Origin: Legionella genomosp. 1
GTDB taxonomy: Bacteria > Pseudomonadota > Gammaproteobacteria > Legionellales > Legionellaceae
Length of the DNA: 7,515 bases
Assembly (NCBI GenBank): GCA_945867185.1
Contig: CAMBHM010000069.1
Coordinates: forward strand, 1-7,515
Direction: 5' to 3'
Below are positions 1 to 4,896 of this stretch, in pieces. Numbering within the stretch: the first letter of the stretch is position 1; each line of letters starts with the position of its first letter. A program made the position numbers and the translations under genes. Below the pieces are notes generated by a model. The model was not told where the DNA came from. It did not search any database and was given only the letters and a program-made list of their open reading frames with translations.

Positions 1-152
1 CGTCTATGTACTGGGTTAAGGGATAGCTCCATAACGCTACGCGCCGTTTTGTTACTTGATAAAGAATCAACTAATTCCATGGTTGCGTCTCGACGTGAAG
101 GAAAAAATTGATAAATCTGCTCGCGGAAATTTTTTAAAACAGGTAAAATCAT
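1..152 (-). CDS. Probable DDE transposase, N-terminal fragment (3' end outside window)
   Basis: Reading the minus strand from ATG at 152 gives 50 codons with no stop up to the window edge. The protein begins MILPVLKNFREQIYQFF and continues with SRRDATMELVDSLSS and ARSVMELSLNP. This resembles the N-termini of DDE (IS4-like) transposases common in Legionella- and Coxiella-type genomes; the family is from memory and tentative. No catalytic residues are visible because only the N-terminus is in the window. An in-frame ATG at 161 would add three residues (MLN); neither start has a convincing Shine-Dalgarno. A possible promoter lies at 220-248. Whether the element is intact cannot be told from here. 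Confidence 0.6.
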   Translation of the reverse strand, partial: MILPVLKNFREQIYQFFPSRRDATMELVDSLSSNKTARSVMELSLNPVHR

Positions 153-219
153 ATTCAGCATAAAACAGCATCCGTACTTCATTCTTTTTCTTGTCGGAAA
201 AAATTCGCATTGTACCGTT

Positions 220-248
220 GTTTTATGCGCCGAATAAACCCACTTCAA
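220..248 (-). promoter_or_regulatory. Possible promoter of the left-edge transposase
   Basis: On the minus strand there is TTGAAG (243-248) and TAAAAC (220-225) with a 17-bp spacer, about 70 bp upstream of the transposase start. Each box matches sigma-70 consensus at four of six positions, so this is a fair but unproven promoter. Confidence 0.3.
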
Positions 249-305
249 CTATTCTATTGTTCGATGTATAAAATGAAGAATGTTTTGACTTGGAATTAAT
301 TTTGA

Positions 306-341
306 ACAAAACTGCATGAGGCTTTTTTCATGCGGTTTTGT
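306..341. repeat. 14-bp inverted repeat / stem-loop
   Basis: Left arm 306-319 pairs with right arm 328-341 over 14 positions, with one G-T wobble as the only imperfection and an 8-base loop rich in T. Read on the plus strand the loop holds the T-run and the sequence after the stem is not U-rich. Read on the minus strand the stem ends in GTTTTGTT. It could be a bidirectional terminator, an IS end structure, or a dispersed intergenic palindrome. It sits between the transposase fragment and the next ORF. Confidence 0.45.
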
Positions 342-389
342 CCAGACTCCAATTTTCATAGCAGTCGAGTTAAATCAATTGGACTTCAC

Positions 390-395
390 AAGGAG
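390..395 (+). promoter_or_regulatory. Strong ribosome binding site of the orphan ORF
   Basis: AAGGAG lies five bases upstream of ATG 401. It is the main evidence that this small ORF is, or was, a real gene rather than random open sequence. Confidence 0.55.
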
Positions 396-400
396 AAAAC

Positions 401-673
401 ATGTCGCCCCATCATACCCCTCATGTACAAAAATCAAATGCCATCAAACGACATACTGTAGCCTTCATTTTTATCAACCTGATCAGTTCAAATATATACG
501 GCACTGGAAACATAAACGCTGCTATAAATCCAGGAACGTTCACTGCGCCTAACGACATTGAGATACAGATAAACGGAGGGAATGGAACCTTAGGTATCGC
601 CTACACCGACAATTGTCTTCTGACACTTTGTGGAGGAGCTGGAGCTAAACCAGAATACCGTTTTTACAAATAA
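401..673 (+). CDS. Orphan hypothetical protein, possibly truncated
   Basis: This 90-residue ORF is preceded by a very good ribosome binding site, AAGGAG at 390-395, five bases from the ATG. I do not recognise the protein. Residues about 18-34 (KRHTVAFIFINLISSNIYG) form a basic-then-hydrophobic stretch that could be a weak signal peptide. The rest is rich in Gly, Asn and Thr, with two cysteines near the end (CLLTLCGG), as in secreted beta-rich proteins. The stop falls about 70 bp before recognisable IS91 homology, so this may be the surviving N-terminus of a longer gene cut by transposition. The strong initiation site argues it was once, or still is, translated. An overlapping ORF in another frame at 316-552 has no such site. 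Confidence 0.4.
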   Translation: MSPHHTPHVQKSNAIKRHTVAFIFINLISSNIYGTGNINAAINPGTFTAPNDIEIQINGGNGTLGIAYTDNCLLTLCGGAGAKPEYRFYK

Positions 674-727
674 TACCCAACCGCCAACATCCCCATTGCC
701 TCTCCACCCTCTGGCTTACCAGGATGA

Positions 728-1372
728 GTGTTCAAATTACAAGCTGGTTTTTGCCCCAGCTGTGGGGCTTCTCGGATGCTTGAGAGTGCTGCAATGCTGG
801 TGGATTCCGTACTTCCTCAGCAGCCGATTCGTCAGTGGGTGTTGAGTGTGCCGTTCCCCTTACGCTGGCTTTTTGCAAGCGAACCCCGTGTATTGAGCCG
901 GGCACTTGAGGTTGTGACGCGGGCAATTAGCACCTACTTGGTTAAGAAAGCTGGCTTTACCAACACGACTTCAAAGACGGGTGCTGTGACGTTGATTCAG
1001 CGCTTTGGTAGTGCGCTTAATCTAAATATCCACTTCCATAGGTTGTTCCTTGATGGGGTTTATGAGCTTGATTCCAGCGGCACGACGGGCACGTTTCATG
1101 CGATTGAAACGCCCACATCAGTCGAGATGAATAGCCTGCTTCACCGGATTAGTGAGCGCATAGTCAGGCTTCTTGAGCGGGAGGGGTATTTGGAAAGGGA
1201 TTCGCAAGAAGGGAGTCTGCTTCTGGATGGTTTTGACGATGATGTGATCAATGAACTTCAAGGCAGTTCCATTACCTATCGAATTGCCGTTGGTTCTCAG
1301 CGAGGCAAGAAGGTTTTCATGTTAAAAACGTTGCCTGCTCAAGATGAAGAGGCGGATGTGTTAATCATATGA
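728..1372 (+). pseudogene. IS91-family HUH (Y2) transposase remnant
   Basis: The open stretch gives 214 residues matching the central part of IS91-family transposases. It has a zinc-knuckle piece GFCPSCGASRM (residues 7-17), RQWVLSVPFPLRWLFAS (35-51), TGAVTLIQRFGSALNLN (84-100), the HUH motif as HFH (102-104, bases from 1031) in IHFHRLFLDGVY, and SITYRIAVGSQRGKKVF. IS91 transposases are HUH enzymes that nick and rejoin single-stranded DNA by rolling-circle transposition. Here the N-terminal zinc region before GFCPSC is missing; in this frame a TGA stands immediately before codon 728. The C-terminal part with the catalytic tyrosines is also gone, since similarity ends near TLPAQDE (about 1350). 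It is therefore a dead fragment. Its 3' end overlaps the antisense end of the ATPase gene. Confidence 0.85.
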
Positions 1373-2757
1373 CAGACAGAATCAACTAACAAAAACCTAG
1401 TCACTGGAATCACAGGGGTTTGGTGAAACATCGATATATCCTCGCTATTCCAGAGGATCAAACCATTAGGGTAACTTTGAATTTGCGATAAATCCGGATC
1501 TCGAAGTTGAGTTGACCATTTGACTTCGATGGGCAAGAAGCGTTGACCATGAATCAAAGCCACATCGACTTCTCCTCGTGCACCTTTGATATAGAAAGTA
1601 GGGCACTGACGTTGGCAATGAGAGATCACGACCCCTTCAACAAGGGCTGATACCTGCGTTGGATCTTTCATAGTCGTTAAGACGTGCTCAAACGATAACG
1701 TCTGATGAACACAGGCAGAAGCGGCATGATAGATAAAAGGATCCTGGAAATAGATTTTTTTATTTTTCTTAGGCGCTGCCATCAAAGTATTTTCATTTAA
1801 AGCCTCTAGGATATAAATAACATGTATATCCTGTAATAGCAGGCAGTAATCGGATACCGTTTTATGGTGCTCTATAGACAGATGTTTCAGGAGGCTGTGC
1901 CATGATATTTGGGAAGAATAAGTCGTCAATATCCCTTTAAGAACTTCAAAAACATGCTTTTCTGTTTTTTTAAACTTGAGCATATCTCCCATAATCCACT
2001 CTATATACGTTCGTAAAGTACCAGGGTAAATTGTCTGTTCTTGCCAAAAGTTGGCAATGGCTGGTAGATAGCCCCCGTGAATCAGGTAATCATTCAATAA
2101 GGACTTCAGATCGTCATGGGACTTTGTATACAAGGCGTTTTTTTCGGTCAATGGGATTGAATTGACAAGCTCACAAAGCCCACGTAACTCAGGTTTTTTT
2201 AATAACACAAACTCTTTAAAAGACAGTGGGTAAAAGATGTAATCCACTTTATCAACTTTCCCACGCCTGCCTGCAAAGCGCTGCATCGCGGTACGCAGAA
2301 TCAAACTATCCGAGCCTGTTAACATGACAACCGTATGTTCCAAGAGACCGGCATCTGCCAAATATTTTATACCTTTGTCCCAGTCAGGAATATAATTCAC
2401 TTCATCGATGAATAGATATTGTAAGAGATCGGGCTTTGAAAATTGATCTATCAGTCGCACCAAGATGTGATGGGAATTAATTAATTCACCCGCTAAATAT
2501 AGGATATTCTCAGCAGGTACCTGCTTATCCTCCAAAAGCTGCAAAATATACTGTTTTAAGAAGGTTGTTTTACCCACCTGACGACCACCCGTCACGAGGT
2601 AAATGCCTGGTTCATTAAAGTTGGAAACTTGCGCCAGCGGGGATAAGTATTTAAAAGGGAGCTTTGCAATACGCAGCAGATGCGCGTCTCGGGCTTTAAA
2701 TTCAGAAATATTGTATTTAAACAGGTTATGAATCTGGAAGTCTTCTAATGAATCCAT
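1339..2757 (-). CDS. AAA ATPase with C-terminal DUF4143 / PD-(D/E)xK-like domain
   Basis: This is a full-length 472-residue protein of the widespread AAA_14-DUF4143 family. The P-loop is GGRQVGKTT (57-65, Lys63) and Walker B is LFIDEV (115-120, Asp118-Glu119). A sensor-like TGSDS follows (147-151), then GRRG (163-166) and PLSFKEF (177-183), a characteristic family stretch. The C-terminal part carries a nuclease-fold signature: Glu396-x-Asp398, then Glu411-x-Lys413 in IEVKWS. The family binds ATP but its biological role is not established; links to mobile DNA or DNA repair are only suggestions. A well-formed promoter lies at 2793-2821 and a weak AAAAGG is 11 bases before the ATG. The last ten or so residues (HMINTSASSS) are read from the antisense of the IS91 remnant, so the natural C-terminus was probably replaced. 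It is divergent from the membrane-protein gene at 2962. Confidence 0.88.
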   Translation of the reverse strand: MDSLEDFQIHNLFKYNISEFKARDAHLLRIAKLPFKYLSPLAQVSNFNEPGIYLVTGGRQVGKTTFLKQYILQLLEDKQVPAENILYLAGELINSHHILVRLIDQFSKPDLLQYLFIDEVNYIPDWDKGIKYLADAGLLEHTVVMLTGSDSLILRTAMQRFAGRRGKVDKVDYIFYPLSFKEFVLLKKPELRGLCELVNSIPLTEKNALYTKSHDDLKSLLNDYLIHGGYLPAIANFWQEQTIYPGTLRTYIEWIMGDMLKFKKTEKHVFEVLKGILTTYSSQISWHSLLKHLSIEHHKTVSDYCLLLQDIHVIYILEALNENTLMAAPKKNKKIYFQDPFIYHAASACVHQTLSFEHVLTTMKDPTQVSALVEGVVISHCQRQCPTFYIKGARGEVDVALIHGQRFLPIEVKWSTQLRDPDLSQIQSYPNGLILWNSEDISMFHQTPVIPVTRFLLVDSVCHMINTSASSS

Positions 2758-2792
2758 GGAGAGAGTAGCCTTTTCTGAGGTACTTAGAGGGT

Positions 2793-2821
2793 ATTATGCA
2801 GCACAAATAAAATTTGGTCAA
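2793..2821 (-). promoter_or_regulatory. Sigma-70-like promoter of the ATPase gene
   Basis: On the minus strand, TTGACC (2816-2821) and CATAAT (2793-2798) each match consensus at five of six positions and are separated by exactly 17 bp. The -35 box is part of one copy of the AAATTTGGTCAA repeat (2810-2821), so any protein binding that repeat would compete with RNA polymerase. The predicted transcript starts near 2786, about 30 bases before the ATG at 2757. Confidence 0.7.
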
Positions 2822-2863
2822 TGTCTATTATCCAAATTTGGTCAACGGCCATTGACCAAATTT
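2810..2863. repeat. Three AAATTTGGTCAA repeats; operator-like array
   Basis: The 12-mer AAATTTGGTCAA occurs directly at 2810-2821 and 2834-2845, 24 bp apart, and inverted at 2852-2863. The second and third copies form a perfect 12-bp inverted repeat with a 6-bp spacer. The first and third agree over 14 bp (through AATG). The array lies between the divergent ATPase and membrane-protein genes and overlaps the ATPase -35 box. The geometry suits a dimeric repressor or self-regulated system, but the binding protein is unknown. It could instead be the footprint of a small mobile palindrome. Confidence 0.75.
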
Positions 2864-2879
2864 CAATGATAACTTACCA

Positions 2880-2908
2880 TTGTTGCGTTCCCCAATCCTT
2901 TATATGAT
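2880..2908 (+). promoter_or_regulatory. Promoter of the small membrane-protein gene
   Basis: TTGTTG (2880-2885) and TATGAT (2903-2908) are separated by 17 bp and lie about 50 bp upstream of ATG 2962. A weaker alternative uses TTGACC of the inverted repeat copy (2852-2857) with TACCAT (2875-2880), also at 17 bp. If used, that would put this gene under the same repeat-binding control as the ATPase. Confidence 0.5.
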
Positions 2909-2961
2909 ACAAGCGTCATTTGATATAGCGTGCGGCTGGAATCTTTATAGAGGAGAATAAA

Positions 2962-3393
2962 ATGTCTGATAGTTATGATAGATCAGAGCAAATATTATTT
3001 GGCCGTCGAGAAGCAGCGGGTTTACAAAAAGAGGGCGTGGATTTCTTTACCCCTTATCGAAGACCAAAAGAATTGTTGTTGCAGGGCATGGCACCTGTTG
3101 GAACAGCTTTGATTTGTTCTGTGATGTTAATGCAATCGGTGTTGAGCGCTTTGTATTCGGTATCTATGGCGATAGTCAGTCTTTTGATTGCTGATCTACC
3201 TGCCGCAAAAAAAGGGTTTTCTGAGGCAAGTGATAGCGCATGTTGTGCTTTGGTGACGATTATATTGATCATGGAGTCCGCTGTGGATATCTTGAAATTG
3301 CTGACGCGTACGTTGGCTACTTCCTGGAGAGGTCTTACAATGTGTTGTACGAATGGTGAAGAGTATCAGCCGTTGCCGCACTTTCGTCGATAG
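2962..3393 (+). CDS. Small membrane protein of unknown function, two hydrophobic segments
   Basis: This 143-residue protein starts at an ATG with a good AGGAG at 2951-2955, six bases upstream. I do not recognise the family. The first 42 residues are charged and polar (MSDSYDRSEQILFGRREAAG). A long hydrophobic stretch covers about 43-79, from MAPVGTALICSVMLMQSVLS through IVSLLIADLP. A second covers about 92-118, around ALVTIILIMESAVDILKLL. The short tail is basic, with a Cys-Cys pair (TMCCTNGEE) and a final PLPHFRR. The first stretch is long enough for a hairpin or a long helix, so an inner-membrane protein is likely. It has no cleavable signal peptide. It is divergent from the ATPase across a repeat-bearing control region and converges on the gene at 3402 with 8 bp between the stops. 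A host-directed effector is conceivable but unsupported. Confidence 0.7.
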   Translation: MSDSYDRSEQILFGRREAAGLQKEGVDFFTPYRRPKELLLQGMAPVGTALICSVMLMQSVLSALYSVSMAIVSLLIADLPAAKKGFSEASDSACCALVTIILIMESAVDILKLLTRTLATSWRGLTMCCTNGEEYQPLPHFRR

Positions 3394-3401
3394 CGCGCTG
3401 G

Positions 3402-3908
3402 TTAAACCTTGTAAAAAAGAAGCATCAATTTTTGAGCGCAATACAGGCCTATTTTATAAAAATCTGGTTGATGGCTCTCAAATAGTCCTTGCTGCGCGGC
3501 AGAGGCTGAATGACTTGCCAAGGAACATACCATGGGACCTTTTGGTGTTTGCGTGACGAATGAAAGGCCGAGTGGCAGGCAGGGCTTGATTTGTTTGATA
3601 TACAACAAATTGTCAAAATGGGTTTTGGAATATAACGCTTCCCACCTTGCGGGTGTGTTTGTGGCTTGCCAACTGGGGTGATAGGTCTTATCAAAGTGCC
3701 AAAATGGACTACTGAATAGATTGAATTCCATGGCGGGAGTGGATGACAAAGCGAGTAATTCATGCGTGGGTAGGAGGTGTGTCAGTGCAATGTGCTCAAT
3801 CCCGTGTAAGCCTAGAACATCTTTAAACACCTGACTGACTGTTTCCTTGTGCGAAAATAGCAAATCTAATGCATTGGGATGAAGGGTAATGGGAGGCGGA
3901 TTCGGCAT
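3402..3908 (-). CDS. Hypothetical protein, second gene of HTH operon; possible sensor-like domain
   Basis: This 168-residue soluble protein begins MPNPPPITLHPNALDLLFSH and contains GLHGIEHIALTHLLPTHELL (33-52), SSTPAMEFNLFSSPFWHFD (55-73), WEALYSKTHFDNLLYIKQI (89-107) and FYKIGLYCAQKLMLLF (150-165). It has no signal peptide or membrane segment. The alternating hydrophobic and aromatic pattern recalls PAS/GAF or LuxR-type ligand-binding domains, but this is a weak resemblance from memory. No DNA-binding helix is present. It starts 10 bp after the stop of the Cro/C1-type gene, so the two are almost certainly one transcript. The partner suggests a sensor or modulator for that regulator. The Shine-Dalgarno is poor (AGAGAG), consistent with translational coupling. 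Confidence 0.7.
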   Translation of the reverse strand: MPNPPPITLHPNALDLLFSHKETVSQVFKDVLGLHGIEHIALTHLLPTHELLALSSTPAMEFNLFSSPFWHFDKTYHPSWQATNTPARWEALYSKTHFDNLLYIKQIKPCLPLGLSFVTQTPKGPMVCSLASHSASAAQQGLFESHQPDFYKIGLYCAQKLMLLFYKV

Positions 3909-3918
3909 AAGAAACTCT

Positions 3919-4395
3919 CTATGTGCTAAAATGTCTGGTTGAGGACAAGGCTAGATCTATGATTCGTTTAGATTGCTCGTCACTGGCATGAATCTGACTG
4001 AGATCACACACGAGATCCACTAAAAAATCGGCGATTTCTTCTTTTGTGAAGGAGGCGGTATAAAGGGATCTTGCATCCATTAAAATATAATGAAGTAGTG
4101 GTTTGCTGATCTGCAAGAGATTTCCACGGTTGCAGGATGGGGACGTTTCCTCGCCAAAAAGCAGCCATCCTGGCGACACATTCAATTTGTTTGCGATGTC
4201 GATGAGTTTGAGTGGTTCTGGTAGCGCTTGACCTCGTAAGTATTTACGACAGATCTGTGGAGAGTGGCCCGTTAAAAGAGACAACGCATGAATGTTAACG
4301 CCCGAGGTGGAGCGTGCCGATTGATGACCCGCATTCAGTAGGGCGTCTCGTAAACGAGTAGCAAATTGTTGACCAAAGGATAATTTCTCAAGCAT
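3919..4395 (-). CDS. Cro/C1 (XRE)-type helix-turn-helix transcriptional regulator
   Basis: From ATG 4395 the protein is 158 residues. The helix-turn-helix domain spans about 8-80. It runs through FGQQFATRLRDALLNAG, the first HTH helix in VNIHALSLLTGHS and the recognition helix around SPQICRKYLRGQALPEP, and ends in LNVSPGWLLFGEE, the typical close of a lambda-repressor-like domain. The C-terminal half (LLQISKPLLHYILMDARSLY to IIDLALSSTRHF) is helical and probably mediates dimerisation or partner contact. A longer frame opens at ATG 4485, adding 30 basic, poorly structured residues. I prefer 4395 because it starts right at the domain, has a weak GGA before it, and leaves the repeated half-sites at 4448-4493 as noncoding operator DNA. 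It is the first gene of an operon with the 3402-3908 gene. Confidence 0.82.
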   Translation of the reverse strand: MLEKLSFGQQFATRLRDALLNAGHQSARSTSGVNIHALSLLTGHSPQICRKYLRGQALPEPLKLIDIANKLNVSPGWLLFGEETSPSCNRGNLLQISKPLLHYILMDARSLYTASFTKEEIADFLVDLVCDLSQIHASDEQSKRIIDLALSSTRHFST

Positions 4396-4447
4396 AGGGT
4401 CCACAGTAACATAGGAAAACTTATTGTGCAAGAATGCATGACGTTTA

Positions 4448-4493
4448 GAAACCGATGGTTTCCAAACGAAACTAATGGTTGACATTCAGTTTC
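4448..4493. promoter_or_regulatory. Candidate operator of the HTH gene (GAAACY / RGTTTC half-sites)
   Basis: On the plus strand GAAACCGATGGTT (4448-4460) recurs as GAAACTAATGGTT (4468-4480), 20 bp apart with 11 of 13 bases equal. The first copy is a small palindrome, GAAACC-GAT-GGTTTC (4448-4462). The second pairs with AGTTTC at 4488-4493. Such phased half-sites just upstream of a Cro/C1-type gene suit self-repression. If the gene really starts at 4485 these bases are coding and the case weakens. Confidence 0.45.
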
Positions 4494-4513
4494 TGGTGGT
4501 TACAATGCAATCA

Positions 4514-4530
4514 GAAGCAATGATTGCTTC
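4514..4530. repeat. Perfect 8-bp palindrome GAAGCAAT-G-ATTGCTTC
   Basis: Two 8-base arms are separated by one base. It lies about 120 bp upstream of the preferred HTH start, so it could be an additional protein-binding site. It is too AT-rich and lacks a T-run for a terminator. Confidence 0.45.
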
Positions 4531-4647
4531 ATCGATGTTACGGACAACGGCGCATGATGGAACGGCGTATCAATCAGTAGGCACAAGTCCAAATAGTCGG
4601 CTGAACAGTGGATTATCCATAGCAGGCTTCAACCTCGCCTATTCTCT

Positions 4648-4680
4648 GGCCGGAATGACACGCATCCTTCCGGCCTTTCT
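4648..4680 (+). terminator. Terminator-like GC-rich stem-loop
   Basis: GGCCGGAA (4648-4655) pairs perfectly with TTCCGGCC (4668-4675) around a 12-base loop and is followed by TTTCT. The tail is short and the loop large, so it is at best a weak terminator. No plus-strand gene upstream needs one. It stands just before the tRNA promoter and may insulate it. It could also be a dispersed intergenic palindrome. Confidence 0.4.
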
Positions 4681-4687
4681 CAGAAAG

Positions 4688-4716
4688 TTGCTTTCAAAGC
4701 CAAGCTTTCATATAAT
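4688..4716 (+). promoter_or_regulatory. Strong promoter of the tRNA-Val / thrS block
   Basis: TTGCTT (4688-4693) is followed after exactly 17 bp by a perfect TATAAT (4711-4716), placing the transcript start near 4723, about 15 bases before the tRNA. The GCG directly after the -10 is a GC-rich discriminator as in stringently controlled stable-RNA promoters. Confidence 0.8.
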
Positions 4717-4737
4717 GCGTTCCTTATTGCGAACACT

Positions 4738-4812
4738 AGGCACGTAGCTCAGTGGTAGAGCACCACCTTGACATGGTGGTGGTCGGTGGTTCGATCCCAC
4801 TCGTGCCTACCA
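4738..4812 (+). tRNA. tRNA-Val (anticodon GAC)
   Basis: A complete cloverleaf of 75 bases with encoded CCA. Acceptor AGGCACG pairs with CGTGCCT, the D stem is GCTC/GAGC, the anticodon stem CCACC/GGTGG, and the T stem GGTGG/CCACT with loop TTCGATC. The anticodon loop TTGACAT gives anticodon GAC at 4770-4772, which reads valine codons GUC and GUU. No strong terminator separates it from thrS, so the tRNA may be processed from a longer transcript. Confidence 0.95.
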
Positions 4813-4896
4813 AATGTAGTGCCTTCTATTTCAAACAATGGATAGGGTGTTTTTCTGAAAGGATCTCATTTTAGAGAGCGTGTGACGGGACAACGA

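Larger units (their letters stand above)
4396..4687. other. Intergenic stretch between HTH gene and tRNA promoter
   Basis: I see no convincing gene here. It contains the half-site repeats at 4448-4493, a 17-bp palindrome at 4514-4530 and a GC-rich stem-loop at 4648-4675. A plus-strand open frame at 4475-4747 has no ribosome binding site and runs into the tRNA, so it is not called. No clear minus-strand promoter for the HTH gene was found; the best, TTGCAC with TACTGT just upstream of 4395, is poor. Confidence 0.5.

Noticed and set aside
753..768. GCCCCA-GCTG-TGGGGC palindrome
   Set aside because: It encodes the conserved CPSCGA zinc knuckle of the IS91 transposase, so codon content explains it.
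630..845. 71-codon plus-strand frame over the IS91 start
   Set aside because: Overlaps the IS91 remnant in another frame and lacks a good start site; noted only as a hint of a frameshifted older gene.
1..1372. CRISPR array or integron
   Set aside because: No regularly spaced repeats and no integrase or attC series; the repeats seen are single hairpins.
3196..3763. Several short frames overlapping the membrane-protein and 168-residue genes
   Set aside because: They lie in other frames of better-supported genes with proper starts or operon context.
4366..4376. TTGACCAAA inside the HTH gene, like the array repeat
   Set aside because: Only a partial match within coding sequence; similar TTGACC bits at about 1511 and 1543 show this is expected by chance.
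4475..4747. Plus-strand 90-codon open frame
   Set aside because: No ribosome binding site, no recognisable protein, overlaps the HTH leader, the tRNA promoter and the first bases of the tRNA.
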